Source of the DNA: Amycolatopsis albispora
GTDB lineage: Bacteria > Actinomycetota > Actinomycetes > Mycobacteriales > Pseudonocardiaceae
NCBI RefSeq assembly: GCF_003312875.1
Contig: NZ_CP015163.1
Coordinates: forward strand, 8,928,001 to 8,992,000
Length of the DNA stretch: 64,000 nt
Direction: 5' to 3'
A program made the translations under genes and the position numbers. Under the pieces are notes generated by a model that saw nothing but the letters and a program-made list of their open reading frames with translations, was not told the origin of the DNA and ran no database searches. Shown here piece after piece: positions 39,908-51,604 of this stretch (the first letter of the stretch is position 1; each line of letters opens with the position of its first letter).

Positions 39908-40822
39908 GTGTCCCGCCAGCAACAGCCACGCCGTCCCGCCCCGCCGCCCGGCCTCCTCGTCGTCGACAAGCCGTCGGGCATGACCTCGCACGACGTGGTG
40001 GCCCGCGCCCGCCGCATCATGGGCACCCGCAAGGTCGGCCACGCCGGCACGCTGGACCCGATGGCCACTGGGGTGCTGGTGCTCGGCATCGAACGCGCCA
40101 CCAAGCTGCTCGGGCACCTCGCGCTCGACCGCAAGACCTATCTGGCGACCATCTCGCTCGGCACCTCGACCACCACCGACGACGCCGAGGGCGAACCGCT
40201 GGCCACCGCCGAACCCGGCCTGGTCGACGCCGTCACCGACGACGCGATCGCGGCCGGGATCGCCACGCTCACCGGCGAAATCCAGCAGCGCCCGAGCGCG
40301 GTGAGCGCGGTCAAGGTGGACGGCAAGCGCGCCTACGCCCGGGTCCGCGCGGGCGAGGAGGTCGAACTGGCCGCCCGCCCGGTGACGGTGTACCGCTTCG
40401 ACCTGCTGGCCACCCGGCGCGCACCCGGTGGCATCGAACTCGACGTGGTCGTCGAATGCTCGTCCGGCACCTACGTCCGCGCGCTGGCCAGGGACCTCGG
40501 CGCCGCGCTCGGCACCGGCGGGCACCTCGCCGCGCTGCGCCGGACCACGGTCGGCCCGTTCACCCTCGCCGCCGCGCGCACCCTCGACGTGCTCGAGGAG
40601 CGCCCGGAGCTGTCGTTCGACCTGGACGAAGCGGTCGCCACCGCGTTCCCGCGCCGGGACGTCGACGGCGCCACCGCCCGCGCGGTCCGGCACGGGCAGC
40701 GCATCCCGGCGGCCGGGGTCGGCGGCACCTACGGGGTGTTCGACCCGGACGGGCACGCGCTCGCGCTCGCCGCGGACGACGGATCCGTGGCCCGCGCGGT
40801 GGTTGTCCTGCTGCCCGCATAG
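39908..40822 (+). CDS. truB: tRNA pseudouridine-55 synthase TruB
   Basis: A 304-aa TruB that isomerises U55 in the T-loop of tRNAs. Catalytic Asp50 lies in KVGHAGTLDPMATGVL; other family motifs are LLVVDKPSGMTSHDVV, RKTYLATISLGTSTTTDD, QQRPSAVSAVKVDGKRAYARVRAGE and VECSSGTYVRALARDLG. A PUA-like C-terminal domain ends the protein. GTG 39908; longer frames upstream overlap the MFS gene. Operon with ribF (10-bp gap). Confidence 0.95.
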   Translation: MSRQQQPRRPAPPPGLLVVDKPSGMTSHDVVARARRIMGTRKVGHAGTLDPMATGVLVLGIERATKLLGHLALDRKTYLATISLGTSTTTDDAEGEPLATAEPGLVDAVTDDAIAAGIATLTGEIQQRPSAVSAVKVDGKRAYARVRAGEEVELAARPVTVYRFDLLATRRAPGGIELDVVVECSSGTYVRALARDLGAALGTGGHLAALRRTTVGPFTLAAARTLDVLEERPELSFDLDEAVATAFPRRDVDGATARAVRHGQRIPAAGVGGTYGVFDPDGHALALAADDGSVARAVVVLLPA

Positions 40823-40832
40823 GGTTGGGCCC

Positions 40833-41798
40833 GTGCAGCGTTGGCGTGGTTTGGCGGATCTTCCTGGCAGCTGGGGCCGGTGTGTCCTGACCATCGGGGT
40901 GTTCGACGGGGTGCACCGCGGACACCAGGCCCTGATCAGGCGGACGGTGGAGGCGGCGCGCTCGCGCGAGCTGCCCGCCGTGGTGCTCACCTTCGACCCG
41001 CACCCGTCGGAGGTGATCCGGCCCGGCAGCCATCCCGCGCAGCTGACCACCTTGCGGCGCAAGGCGGAGCTGGTCGAGGAACTCGGCGTGGACGTGTTCT
41101 GCGTGCTGCCGTTCACCCCGGAGCTGTCGCGGCTGACCGCGCACGAGTTCGTGCACGAGGTGCTGGTGGACCAGCTGCACGTGGCCGCGGTGATCGTCGG
41201 CGAGAACTTCACCTTCGGCAACAAGGCCGCCGGGGACGTGGCGCTGCTGCGCACGCTCGGCCGCCGGTTCGGCTTCGCCGCGCAGGGCGCCGAACTGCAG
41301 GGCCAGGCGCTCGGTCCGGCGGAGGGGAACGCCGAAGGCGAGATCACCTTCTCCTCGACCTACGTCCGCTCGTGCATCGACGCCGGTGACGTGACCGCCG
41401 CCGCCGAGGCGCTGGGCCGTCCGCACCGCGTCGAGGGCATCGTGGTCCGGGGTGCCGGGCGTGGCAAGGACCTCGGCTTCCCGACCGCCAACCTGTCCAC
41501 CCCGCGGTTCGCGGCCATCCCGGCCGACGGGGTGTACAGCTGCTGGTTCACCCGATCGTCTGACCCCGGCAAGCGGCTGCGGGCGGCGGTGTCGGTGGGC
41601 ACCAACCCGACCTTCTCCGGCCGCGAGCGCACCGTCGAGGCGTACGTGCTCGACGTGGAGGAGGACTTCTACGGCCACGACGTGGCACTGGACTTCGTGG
41701 TCAAGCTCCGCGACCAGATCCGCTACGACTCGCTCGACCCCCTGATCCGCCAGATGGCGGCCGATGTGGTCCGCACCAGGGAGGTGCTGGCCGGGTAA
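40833..41798 (+). CDS. ribF: Bifunctional riboflavin kinase / FAD synthetase
   Basis: A 321-aa RibF making FMN and then FAD. N-terminal adenylyltransferase: GVFDGVHRGHQALI (22-35), VVLTFDPHPSEVIRPG, and VGENFTFGNKAAGDV. C-terminal flavokinase: GRGKDLGFPTANLS (about 207-222) and GTNPTFSGRERTVEAYVLDVEEDFYGHDVALDFV. GTG 40833, 10 bp after truB, as in most actinobacteria. Confidence 0.95.
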   Translation: MQRWRGLADLPGSWGRCVLTIGVFDGVHRGHQALIRRTVEAARSRELPAVVLTFDPHPSEVIRPGSHPAQLTTLRRKAELVEELGVDVFCVLPFTPELSRLTAHEFVHEVLVDQLHVAAVIVGENFTFGNKAAGDVALLRTLGRRFGFAAQGAELQGQALGPAEGNAEGEITFSSTYVRSCIDAGDVTAAAEALGRPHRVEGIVVRGAGRGKDLGFPTANLSTPRFAAIPADGVYSCWFTRSSDPGKRLRAAVSVGTNPTFSGRERTVEAYVLDVEEDFYGHDVALDFVVKLRDQIRYDSLDPLIRQMAADVVRTREVLAG

Positions 41799-41883
41799 TC
41801 TCGGCTTTCGCGCCCGCGCGGGCCCTGGGCCTGCGATGATGTGCGCACGATCGAGCGATGCTGAACAGGGGAGAAGGGCAGTC

Positions 41884-42363
41884 GTGGAGGATCACAAGAT
41901 CGTCCAGCGCAACATCGCGCTGCAGCGCGAATGGTATGGGGAGCCGTTGGGCGATCGGGTCCGCAGGCTGGTGGTGGCCTTCGACATCTCCCAGGCCTTC
42001 CTGGCCGAGGTGCTGGGGATCAGCGCGCCGATGCTGAGCCAGGTGATGAGCGGCCGCCGGGCCAAGATCGGCAACCCGGTGGTGCTGGCCAGGATGATCA
42101 TGCTGGAGCGCAAGATCCTCACCCCGGACGTGGCCGCGGGCAATCCGGCCGCGATGCGTGCCGCGCTGGAGGACGTGCGCGACTCGCGGCCGACCGTTGG
42201 CCGCGACAGCTTCCCCGTCGGCGCGGTCTCCGAGGACCAGTCCGTGCTGGTCGCGCTCCGCGAGATCGCCGAGGACGAGGACCTGGCCGAGGCCGCCGAC
42301 CGGCTCGACGAGGACTTCCCCGCCATCGCCGACCTGCTGCGCAAGGCCTCGAAGGTCACCTGA
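41884..42363 (+). CDS. HTH DNA-binding protein, uncharacterised
   Basis: A 159-aa protein with an XRE-like helix-turn-helix in the N-terminal half (VRRLVVAFDISQAFLAEVLGISAPMLSQVMSGRRAKIGNPVVLARM) and an acidic helical C-terminus (EDEDLAEAADRLDEDFPAIADLLRKA). The bulk between residues 70 and 110 is unrecognised. GTG 41884 with GAGAAGGG upstream. It follows ribF by 85 bp and is followed directly by the thpR-like gene (TGAgTTG), implying co-expression. The target is unknown. Confidence 0.75.
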   Translation: MEDHKIVQRNIALQREWYGEPLGDRVRRLVVAFDISQAFLAEVLGISAPMLSQVMSGRRAKIGNPVVLARMIMLERKILTPDVAAGNPAAMRAALEDVRDSRPTVGRDSFPVGAVSEDQSVLVALREIAEDEDLAEAADRLDEDFPAIADLLRKASKVT

Positions 42364-42364
42364 G

Positions 42365-42877
42365 TTGCAGCTGTTCTCCGCGTTGCTCCCACCGTCCGAA
42401 GTGGTCCGCTCGATCGAAGCGCGAATCGACACGCGGGCGGCGGGGTTCCGCTGGGCGCCGCCGGTCAACTGGCACATCACGCTGGGTTTCTTCGGCGAGG
42501 ACGACATCGCCACGCGCGCGGCCTGGCTGCGCGAAAGGGTGACCGGGCGGCCCGCCGTCCACCTGCGACTGTCCGGGGCGGACACCTTCCCGAAGGTGCT
42601 GTGGCTGGGCGTGGAAGGCGACGGGCTGGCCGAGCTGGCCGCGGCCGCGGGGGCGGACCTGGACGAGCGGCCGTACCGCCCGCACCTGACCCTCGCGCGC
42701 TTCCCGGCGGCGAGCCAGCCCGAGGCGGAGGCGATCGCGGCCGGGCTGAGCGGGTACGCCAGTCCCGCGTGGACCGCCGCCGAGGTGGTGCTGATGAAGA
42801 GCACCGCGGGGGTGTATTCGCAGGTGGAGCGGTTCCCGCTGGACACGGGTGCGGGGCACGGGCAGCCAGGCTGGTAG
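42365..42877 (+). CDS. thpR: RNA 2',3'-cyclic phosphodiesterase (2'-5' RNA ligase family, ThpR)
   Basis: A 170-aa 2H phosphoesterase. Both HxTx motifs are present: [10 protein letters not shown] (His37) and RPHLTLARF (His107), about 70 residues apart as in the family. ThpR opens 2',3'-cyclic phosphates and can ligate tRNA halves in vitro; its cellular role is unclear. TTG 42365 begins one base after the upstream TGA. No Shine-Dalgarno sequence is evident, so translation may depend on the upstream gene. Confidence 0.88.
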   Translation: MQLFSALLPPSEVVRSIEARIDTRAAGFRWAPPVNWHITLGFFGEDDIATRAAWLRERVTGRPAVHLRLSGADTFPKVLWLGVEGDGLAELAAAAGADLDERPYRPHLTLARFPAASQPEAEAIAAGLSGYASPAWTAAEVVLMKSTAGVYSQVERFPLDTGAGHGQPGW

Positions 42878-42980
42878 CCTTGACAGTTGGGTCCGGCTGC
42901 AGTCCGTGGCGGCCGAGACCGGCTCACCCGGCGTGAAGGTTCGTCCGGGCCGCACGGCACTGATTCAAGGAGAACCCAGC

Positions 42981-43250
42981 GTGGCGCTGTCCACCGAAGA
43001 GAAGAAGTCGATCCTTTCCGAGTACGGCGTGCACGACTCGGACACCGGATCCCCCGAGGCCCAGGTGGCCCTGCTGACCAAGCGGATCATCGGCCTCACC
43101 GAACACCTGAAGCAGCACAAGCACGACCACCACTCCCGCCGCGGCCTGCTGCTGCTGGTCGGGCGCCGCCGCCGGTTGCTCAACTACGTGGCGAAGGTGG
43201 ACATCGAGCGGTACCGGTCGCTGATCCAGCGGCTCGGCCTCCGCCGATAG
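42981..43250 (+). CDS. rpsO: 30S ribosomal protein S15
   Basis: An 89-aa S15: [87 protein letters not shown], the full-length family consensus. It binds the central domain of 16S rRNA early in assembly. GTG 42981 has AAGGAG upstream. It is followed by a terminator hairpin and pnp, the usual rpsO-pnp order. Confidence 0.97.
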   Translation: MALSTEEKKSILSEYGVHDSDTGSPEAQVALLTKRIIGLTEHLKQHKHDHHSRRGLLLLVGRRRRLLNYVAKVDIERYRSLIQRLGLRR

Positions 43251-43258
43251 CGCGTTGA

Positions 43259-43292
43259 CGAGGGGGAGTGACCACGCGGTCGCTCCCCCTCG
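43259..43292 (+). terminator. Hairpin after rpsO
   Basis: CGAGGGGGAGTGACC (43259-43273) pairs with GGTCGCTCCCCCTCG (43278-43292), with one G-U or mismatched position, around a 4-nt loop ACGC. It starts 8 bp after the rpsO stop. A strong GC-rich terminator or RNA-processing hairpin between rpsO and pnp. Confidence 0.72.
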
Positions 43293-43546
43293 GCGCAAGA
43301 AGGCAGGGACACGACTTGCCGCGGCCGGTCCGTATCCGGCCGGTGACGGCGTGTTTCTGATAGACAACACAAAGGGCGCAGGCGACGCGCACGAGGGCAT
43401 GTCCGCCGGTCCTCGGTAGTGGTTCCCGGGAGCACAGCTTTCCCGGGGACTTCGATCGAAGACCGGCCTCGTTCCTCGAGCGTCCCCCGGATGGGGTCCC
43501 AGGGTGGGAGATCGCCCAGCCCGAGACGAACGAGGAGAACAATTAC
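43293..43546 (+). promoter_or_regulatory. Long structured 5' leader of pnp
   Basis: About 250 bp with no gene. It holds GGCCGG/CCGGCC (43323-43328 and 43336-43341), a 12-bp palindrome CTTCGATCGAAG (43450-43461), and GAGGAG just before the ATG at 43547. PNPase messages in other bacteria carry structured, RNase-cleaved leaders for autocontrol; a similar role here is an inference. Confidence 0.4.
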
Positions 43547-45814
43547 ATGACCGACGTGAGCGGCACCGCCGTGCACGAGACCGAAGCCGTGATCGACAAC
43601 GGCCGCTTCGGCACCCGCACGGTCCGCTTCGAGACCGGCCGGCTGGCCCGCCAGGCCGCCGGCTCGGTCGTCGCGTACCTGGACGACGAAACCATGCTGC
43701 TGTCGGCGACCACGGCGTCGAAGCACCCGAAGGAGCACTTCGACTTCTTCCCGCTGACCGTGGACGTCGAGGAGCGGATGTACGCCGCGGGCCGGATCCC
43801 GGGCGCCTTCTTCCGCCGCGAGGGCCGTCCCTCCACCGACGCCATCCTGACCTGCCGCCTGATCGACCGGCCGCTGCGCCCGTCGTTCACCGAGGGCCTC
43901 CGCAACGAGATCCAGATCGTGATCACCGTGCAGAGCCTCCACCCGGAGGACCCGTACGACGTGCTCGCGATCAACGCCGCCTCGGCGTCCACCCAGATCG
44001 CCGGCCTGCCCTTCTCGGGCCCGATCGGCGGCGTGCGCGTGGCGCTGATCGAGGACCAGTGGGTGGCCTTCCCGACCTGGAAGCAGCTGGAGAGCGCCAC
44101 CTTCAACATGGTGGTGGCCGGCCGCATCGTCGGTGACGGCGCGAACGACGTGGCCATCATGATGGTCGAGGCCGAGGCCACCGAGCAGACGCTCGACCTG
44201 GTCGCCGGTGGCGCCAAGGCGCCGAACGAGCAGGTCGTCGCCGAGGGCCTGGAGGCGGCCAAGCCGTTCATCCGGGTGCTCTGCGAGGCCCAGCAGGAGC
44301 TGGCCAAGGTGGCCGCGAAGCCGGTCGGCGACTTCCCGCTGTTCCCGGCCTACGAGGCCGACGCCTACGAAGCGGTGGCCGCGGCGGCCACCGACGACCT
44401 GGCCAAGGCGCTGGCCATCGCCGGCAAGCAGGACCGCGACAACGCCACCGACGAGGTCAAGGCCGCCGTGCTGGCCAAGGTCGGTGTCGGCGAGGGCGAG
44501 GCCTTCGAGGGCCGCGAGAAGGAGGTCGGTGCCGCGTTCCGCGCGCTGACCAAGCAGCTGATCCGCCAGCGCATCCTGCGTGACAAGGTCCGCATCGACG
44601 GCCGCGGCCTGACCGACATCCGGTCGCTGGGCGCCGAGGTCTCGGTGATCCCGCGGGCACACGGCTCGGCGCTGTTCGAGCGCGGCGAGACCCAGATCCT
44701 GGGCGTCACCACGCTGAACATGCTCCGCATGGAGCAGCAGATCGACTCGCTGTCCCCGGAGACCACCAAGCGGTACCTGCACCACTACAACTTCCCGCCG
44801 TTCTCCACCGGCGAGACCGGCCGCGTCGGTTCGCCGAAGCGGCGCGAGATCGGCCACGGCGCGCTCGCCGAGCGCGCGCTGGTGCCGGTGCTGCCGAAGC
44901 GGGACGAGTTCCCGTACGCCATCCGCCAGGTCTCCGAGGCGCTGGGCTCCAACGGCTCCACCTCGATGGGCTCGGTCTGCGCCTCCACCATGGGCCTGCT
45001 CAACGCCGGTGTGCCGCTGAAGGCGCCGGTCGCGGGCATCGCCATGGGCCTGGTGTCGGACGAGGTCGACGGTGAGACCCGCTACGTCGCGCTGACCGAC
45101 ATCCTCGGGGCCGAGGACGCCTTCGGTGACATGGACTTCAAGGTGGCGGGCACCAAGGAGATCGTCACCGCGCTGCAGCTGGACACCAAGCTCGACGGCA
45201 TCCCGTCCGAGGTGCTGGCCGGTGCGCTGAACCAGGCCAAGGACGCGCGCCTGACCATTCTCGAGGTGATCGCCGAGGCGATCGACGGGCCGGACGAGAT
45301 GAGCCCGTACGCCCCGCGCGTGACCAGCGTGAAGATCCCGGTGGACAAGATCGGCGAGGTCATCGGCCCGAAGGGCAAGATGATCAACTCGATCACCGAG
45401 GAGACCGGCGCCGACATCTCCATCGAGGACGACGGCACGATCTACGTGGGCGCGGCCGACGGCCCGTCGGCGGAGGCGGCGATCGACAAGATCAACGCCA
45501 TCGCCAACCCGCAGCTGCCCAAGGTCGGGGAGCGCTTCCTCGGCACCGTGGTGAAGACCGCCGCGTTCGGCGCGTTCGTTTCGCTGCTGCCGGGCAAGGA
45601 CGGCCTGGTGCACATCTCCAAGCTGGGCAACGGCAAGCGCATCGGCAAGGTCGAGGACGTGGTGAACGTCGGCGACAAGCTGCGCGTGGAGATCGCGGAC
45701 ATCGACAACCGCGGCAAGATCAGCCTGGTGCTGGTGAACGAAGAGGACAACGCCGGTGACAAGCCCGCCGAGTCCGGTGACGCCGCCAAGGCCGAGAAGG
45801 CCGACGCCAAGTAG
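43547..45814 (+). CDS. pnp: Polynucleotide phosphorylase
   Basis: A 755-aa 3'-5' phosphorolytic exoribonuclease. Two RNase PH-like cores flank an all-helical linker (about 250-350): first [39 protein letters not shown], second [41 protein letters not shown], which holds the catalytic residues. KH ([20 protein letters not shown], about 595) and S1 ([33 protein letters not shown], about 661) domains bind RNA. Actinobacterial PNPase is also linked to (p)ppGpp metabolism in Streptomyces. ATG 43547. Confidence 0.97.
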   Translation: MTDVSGTAVHETEAVIDNGRFGTRTVRFETGRLARQAAGSVVAYLDDETMLLSATTASKHPKEHFDFFPLTVDVEERMYAAGRIPGAFFRREGRPSTDAILTCRLIDRPLRPSFTEGLRNEIQIVITVQSLHPEDPYDVLAINAASASTQIAGLPFSGPIGGVRVALIEDQWVAFPTWKQLESATFNMVVAGRIVGDGANDVAIMMVEAEATEQTLDLVAGGAKAPNEQVVAEGLEAAKPFIRVLCEAQQELAKVAAKPVGDFPLFPAYEADAYEAVAAAATDDLAKALAIAGKQDRDNATDEVKAAVLAKVGVGEGEAFEGREKEVGAAFRALTKQLIRQRILRDKVRIDGRGLTDIRSLGAEVSVIPRAHGSALFERGETQILGVTTLNMLRMEQQIDSLSPETTKRYLHHYNFPPFSTGETGRVGSPKRREIGHGALAERALVPVLPKRDEFPYAIRQVSEALGSNGSTSMGSVCASTMGLLNAGVPLKAPVAGIAMGLVSDEVDGETRYVALTDILGAEDAFGDMDFKVAGTKEIVTALQLDTKLDGIPSEVLAGALNQAKDARLTILEVIAEAIDGPDEMSPYAPRVTSVKIPVDKIGEVIGPKGKMINSITEETGADISIEDDGTIYVGAADGPSAEAAIDKINAIANPQLPKVGERFLGTVVKTAAFGAFVSLLPGKDGLVHISKLGNGKRIGKVEDVVNVGDKLRVEIADIDNRGKISLVLVNEEDNAGDKPAESGDAAKAEKADAK

Positions 45815-45835
45815 GCGAACAGCTCGTTCCTGAGT

Positions 45836-45869
45836 GGGGCATTCCCGGTGGAGACGCCGGGAATGCCCC
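45836..45869 (+). terminator. Hairpin after pnp
   Basis: GGGGCATTCCCGG (45836-45848) and CCGGGAATGCCCC (45857-45869) are perfect 13-bp arms with an 8-nt loop, followed by TCTC. It begins 22 bp after the pnp stop. Confidence 0.75.
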
Positions 45870-45896
45870 TCTCGCACTTCCGGAGAAAGAACTTCC

Positions 45897-48013
<2,117 letters not shown>

Positions 48014-48015
48014 CG

Positions 48016-48477
48016 GTGAAGGCTCGCAACTTCGCGCTGCTGCTGACCGCGGCGCTGGTGCTGTATTTTGTGCTGCTCGCCGGGCGGGCGATCGCGCTGC
48101 TCAAGACCGGTGAAGTGGTACCGGTGGTGTTCGGCGTCGGCGTGCTGCTGCTGCCGGTGCTCGGCGTCTGGATCGTGGTGACCACGTGGCGGTCCGGGCT
48201 GCGTATCCAGCGGCTCGCGCGGCGGCTGGAGCGCGAAGGCGGCCTGCCCGACGTCTCCGACCTGCCTCGCCGTCCGTCGGGCCGGGTGGACCGGGACGCC
48301 GCGGACGAGTGGTTCGAGCAGCGCCGGGCCGAGCTGGAGGCCGATCCGGAGAACTGGCGGCACTGGTACCGGCTGGCGCACGCCTACGACATCGCCGGGG
48401 ACCGGCGGCGGGCCCGCGAGACCATGCGCAAGGCGATCGAGCTGGAAGCCGCCGATCCGGCGGACTCAGAAGTGTAG
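48016..48477 (+). CDS. Two-helix membrane protein with TPR-like tail
   Basis: A 153-aa protein: two transmembrane helices (LLLTAALVLYFVLLAGRAIALL and VVPVVFGVGVLLLPVLGVWIVVTTW) followed by a cytosolic segment with RLARRLEREGGLPDVSDLPRRPSGRVDRDAADEWFEQRRAELEADPENWRHWYRLAHAYDIAGDRRRARETMRKAIELE, whose last 40 residues look like one TPR. Function unknown; it is 2 bp after dapB, so likely co-transcribed. GTG 48016. Overlaps the convergent gene by 12 bp. Confidence 0.75.
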   Translation: MKARNFALLLTAALVLYFVLLAGRAIALLKTGEVVPVVFGVGVLLLPVLGVWIVVTTWRSGLRIQRLARRLEREGGLPDVSDLPRRPSGRVDRDAADEWFEQRRAELEADPENWRHWYRLAHAYDIAGDRRRARETMRKAIELEAADPADSEV

Positions 48478-48987
48478 CCAGCCGGCGAACATCGCCGGGG
48501 ACGCGGCGAGCAGGCTGAACCGGGCCCACCGCCCGGCCAGCCCGGCACCGAGGAACAACGACATCGGCATCCGCACCAGCCCGGCCAGCACGGTGGTGGC
48601 CATGAACGGCGGCAGCCCGACCACGGCGCTGACCCCGTAGGTGCCGGTCATCCAGGCCGGATGGCGGTGGCAGCGCTCCCGCAGCGCCTCCAGCCAGGCA
48701 CGCAGGCGCTTGGTGCGCAGTTGCCAGCGGGCGCGGCGCGGGGTCATCGGGCGTTCCCGGTGCAGCCGGTCGTGCAGGAACTTCGGCAGCTTGATCGAGC
48801 CCTTCGCGGCCAGGTAGAACAGCAGCTTGCCAGCCACCTGGCCGACCGCGACCGCCGCGCCGATGGCCAGCCAGTGCACCCCCGGCTCGCTGCTGGCCAG
48901 GCCGATCACAAAAACCTCGACGCTGATCAGGGGCACGATGGCGGAGCCGAACGCGACGCCGAGCGTCACGCAGAGCCAGCCGATCAT
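48466..48987 (-). CDS. Small integral membrane protein, DedA/VTT-like
   Basis: A 173-aa membrane protein with about four hydrophobic segments. It is similar in layout to short DedA/SNARE-associated (VTT) proteins: MIGWLCVTLGVAFGSAIVPLISVEVFVIGLA ... AAVAVGQVAGKLLFYLAAKG ... VSAVVGLPPFMATTVLAGLVRMPMSLFLGAGLAGRWARFSLL. The GRWARF end resembles the DedA family RxxR-type motif. ATG 48987 follows a strong AGGAGGT. Lipid flipping is known for some VTT proteins; none is claimed here. Confidence 0.68.
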   Translation of the reverse strand: MIGWLCVTLGVAFGSAIVPLISVEVFVIGLASSEPGVHWLAIGAAVAVGQVAGKLLFYLAAKGSIKLPKFLHDRLHRERPMTPRRARWQLRTKRLRAWLEALRERCHRHPAWMTGTYGVSAVVGLPPFMATTVLAGLVRMPMSLFLGAGLAGRWARFSLLAASPAMFAGWLHF

Positions 48988-49126
48988 CGCACCTCCTGTG
49001 GGGATCCCGCTGTCCAAGCTAGCTGCCGTTCCTAAGGACGCGCACGGGGGCCAGCCCCCGGCTTGCGCACCGGAAGATCACCTGATTGTCGTATTCCGGA
49101 CACCTGACGCTGGCAGGGTCGACCGG

Positions 49127-49621
49127 GTGGCCGTCGCCGAGAAAACCGCCGCCGACCGGTTCATCGACCTGTGCGCGGCGGTCACCAGCCGGTTGCCGTT
49201 CGGGCTCGCGCGGCTGGTGCCGCCGACCTTTCTCGGCTTCTGCGTGATCAACGGGTTCACCTTCGGGGTGGACCTGCTGCTGCTCACCCTGCTGCACGGA
49301 CAGCTGGGCCTGGCGGTTCCGCTGTCCATCACGGTGGCCTACGTGATCGCGTTCGGGCTGAGCTTCGTGCTGAACCGCGCGTTCAACTTCCAGTCGCACG
49401 CGCCGGTGGGCAAGCAGGCGGTGCTGTACGCGATCGCGGTGGCGATCAACTACCTGGCGTTCATCCTCGGCGTGGGCAGCGGGCTGGTCGCGCTCGGTGT
49501 GCAGTACCACCTGTCGCGCCTGATCGCCGGTGCCTGCGAGGGCGTGTTCATGTACAGCGTGATGCGCTGGGTGGTGTTCAGGAAGCCGGCGGAGTCAGCT
49601 GCAGGTCCAGCGGACCGGTGA
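49127..49621 (+). CDS. GtrA-like four-helix membrane protein
   Basis: A 164-aa GtrA family protein: FLGFCVINGFTFGVDLLLLTLLHG, VPLSITVAYVIAFGLSFVLNRAFNFQSH (the family signature FxLNRxxxF), AVLYAIAVAINYLAFILGVGSGLV, and LIAGACEGVFMYSVMRWVVFRK. GtrA proteins are thought to flip polyprenyl-linked sugars or help cell-wall glycan synthesis. GTG 49127 is chosen as the first start before the charged N-terminus. It overlaps the convergent acetyltransferase gene by 44 bp. Confidence 0.86.
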   Translation: MAVAEKTAADRFIDLCAAVTSRLPFGLARLVPPTFLGFCVINGFTFGVDLLLLTLLHGQLGLAVPLSITVAYVIAFGLSFVLNRAFNFQSHAPVGKQAVLYAIAVAINYLAFILGVGSGLVALGVQYHLSRLIAGACEGVFMYSVMRWVVFRKPAESAAGPADR

Positions 49622-50147
49622 GGCGCAGCTCGCGGATGGTCTTCTCGCCGGTGTCCAGGGTGCGGACGGTGCCGTCGGGGTGCCAGCCCGCGCGCTTGTA
49701 GAAGCTGAGCGAGGCGGCATCGGACTGGGCCACCCAGGTGATGCCTCGCGCCGCGCCGAGCTCACGCAGCGCAGTCGCCGCGTGAGCGAGCAGGCGGCCG
49801 CCGTGGCCGCGACGGCCCCAGCGCGGTTCGACCAGCACGGTGGCGATCAGGCCGACGCTGTCCGCGTCTTCGGGCAGCTCACCCGCGGCGGAGGCGGCCT
49901 CGTCGGCCGGGGCCGGGCCCGCGACGCAGAAGCCGACGGTGAACTCGCCTTCGGTGGCCACCAGCACGGCCGTGCCGGGGTGCTCGACGGCGGCGGCCCA
50001 CTGCTGTTCGGTCTCCGGGTCCGCCAGCGCGGCCAGCGCCTGCTCACCGAGGAACTCCGCGTAGGCGATCCGCCAGGTGTCCCGCTGGATCCGGGCGATT
50101 TCGGCGACGTCGGCTGCGGTGGCCGCGCGGACCTTGGCCTGGCTCAT
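49578..50147 (-). CDS. GNAT family N-acetyltransferase
   Basis: A 189-aa acyl-CoA-dependent acetyltransferase. It starts VRAATAADVAEIARIQRDTWRIAYAEFLG; the acetyl-CoA pyrophosphate loop is VEPRWGRRGHGGRLLAHA (motif A), and WVAQSDAASLSFYKRAGWHPDGTVRT is motif B. The acceptor (protein, antibiotic or amine) cannot be deduced. ATG 50147. Confidence 0.88.
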   Translation of the reverse strand: MSQAKVRAATAADVAEIARIQRDTWRIAYAEFLGEQALAALADPETEQQWAAAVEHPGTAVLVATEGEFTVGFCVAGPAPADEAASAAGELPEDADSVGLIATVLVEPRWGRRGHGGRLLAHAATALRELGAARGITWVAQSDAASLSFYKRAGWHPDGTVRTLDTGEKTIRELRLTGPLDLQLTPPAS

Positions 50148-50210
50148 GGGGGCAACCTATCGGCCGGTCCCGCCGAGACTGTCGGTGGTCCCTGGCACCA
50201 TGTCGCCATC

Positions 50211-51422
50211 ATGCAGACGGTGAGTGATTCGGTGGCGCGGCGCACGGCGCTGGCCGCGCAGGGGTTCGCCGATCCGCGGCCGGGCGGCGAGCCCACGCGG
50301 CGGCATTTGCAGCGGGTGCTGTCGCGGGTGCAGCTGCTCCAGCTCGATTCGGTGAACGTGGCGGTCCGGGCGCACTACGCGCCGTTGTTCGCGCGGCTCG
50401 GGGCGTACGCGCCTTCGCTGGTCGACGACGCGGCTTGGTCGCATTCCGCGCGGCGGCCGCGGCTGCTGGTGGAGACCTGGGCGCACGAGGCGAGCCTGAT
50501 CCCGGTGGAGGACTGGCCGCTGCTGCGGTCCGGGGCGAAGCGGATGGGCTGGTGGCGCGGGTACGAAAAGCTGCTCGAACGCTCGCCGACGCTGGCCGAG
50601 GACGTGCTGGCGGTGGTCAAGGAGCACGGCCCGATCGGGGCGGGGGCGATCGAGCGGGAGCTGGCCGGTGGTCAGATGCGCCGCCAGGGCGCCTGGTGGG
50701 ACCGGTCGGAGGTGAAGCGGATCTGCGAGTGGCTGTTCGGCATGGGCCAGCTGTCCACCGGTACGCGGCGGAGTTTCGAACGGCTCTACGACCTGACCGA
50801 ACGGGTGATCCCGCCGGAGATCCTGTCGACGCGGGTGGAGAAGGACGAGGCGGCGCGGCGGCTGATCGGGAAGTCGGCCACCGCGCTGGGCATCGCCACG
50901 GAGACCGATTTGCGCGACTACTACCGCCTCGGCCCGGACGTCGCGCGGCAGGCGGTGGCGGAGCTGGTCGAGGCGGGTGAGCTGGAGCCGGTGCGGGTGC
51001 GCGGGTGGAAGGCGCAGGCGTACCGGCACGTGGGCGCCCGGACTCCGCGCTCGATCACCGGGCGGGCGCTGCTGTGCCCGTTCGACCCGCTGATCTGGGA
51101 GCGCGCGCGGACCGAGCGGATGTTCGGGTTCCGGTACCGCATCGAGATCTACGTGCCGGAGCCGAAGCGGGAGTACGGCTACTACGTTTTCCCGTTCCTG
51201 CTGGACGGCGAGCTGGTGGCGCGGGTGGACCTGAAGGCCGACCGGGCGGGTGGGGTGCTGCGGGTGCAGGGCGCCTTCGCCGAGCCGGGGGTGGACCACG
51301 GGCGCGTGCTGCCGGAGCTGGCGGCGGAGCTGGCGCACATGGCGGAGTGGCTGGACCTTTCGGGGGTGGTCGCGCAGCCGCGCGGAGATCTGGGGGCGGC
51401 GCTGGGCAAAATTGTGCGATGA
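50211..51422 (+). CDS. YcaQ/AlkZ-like winged-helix DNA glycosylase
   Basis: A 403-aa HTH_42-superfamily protein. The catalytic QxD motif of AlkZ/YcaQ is present as LLQLDSVNV (Gln44, Asp46), followed by YAPLFARLGAY and LLVETWAHEASLIPVEDWPLLR. The C-terminal part has LLCPFDPLIWERARTERMFGFRYRIEIYVPEPKREYGYYVFPFLLDG, a family signature. E. coli YcaQ unhooks interstrand crosslinks, and Streptomyces AlkZ protects the azinomycin producer. This copy is of the widespread YcaQ type, probably housekeeping repair. ATG 50211. Confidence 0.87.
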   Translation: MQTVSDSVARRTALAAQGFADPRPGGEPTRRHLQRVLSRVQLLQLDSVNVAVRAHYAPLFARLGAYAPSLVDDAAWSHSARRPRLLVETWAHEASLIPVEDWPLLRSGAKRMGWWRGYEKLLERSPTLAEDVLAVVKEHGPIGAGAIERELAGGQMRRQGAWWDRSEVKRICEWLFGMGQLSTGTRRSFERLYDLTERVIPPEILSTRVEKDEAARRLIGKSATALGIATETDLRDYYRLGPDVARQAVAELVEAGELEPVRVRGWKAQAYRHVGARTPRSITGRALLCPFDPLIWERARTERMFGFRYRIEIYVPEPKREYGYYVFPFLLDGELVARVDLKADRAGGVLRVQGAFAEPGVDHGRVLPELAAELAHMAEWLDLSGVVAQPRGDLGAALGKIVR

Positions 51423-51604
51423 CCAAGGCCCGGCTGCCCCCGGCGTGTCCTGAGTGGACGGTCAGGCGTGGGCTGAACGCTCGCCCGGCGCGGACGGCTT
51501 GCCGGGTAGACGGACGCGCGCCCGGCCTGGATGGCTTGCCGGGCATGCGCCCGTGTGGCCGCGGGGCGGCCTGGCCCGGCGGGCGCCGGGCTGGCCGCTG
51601 CCGG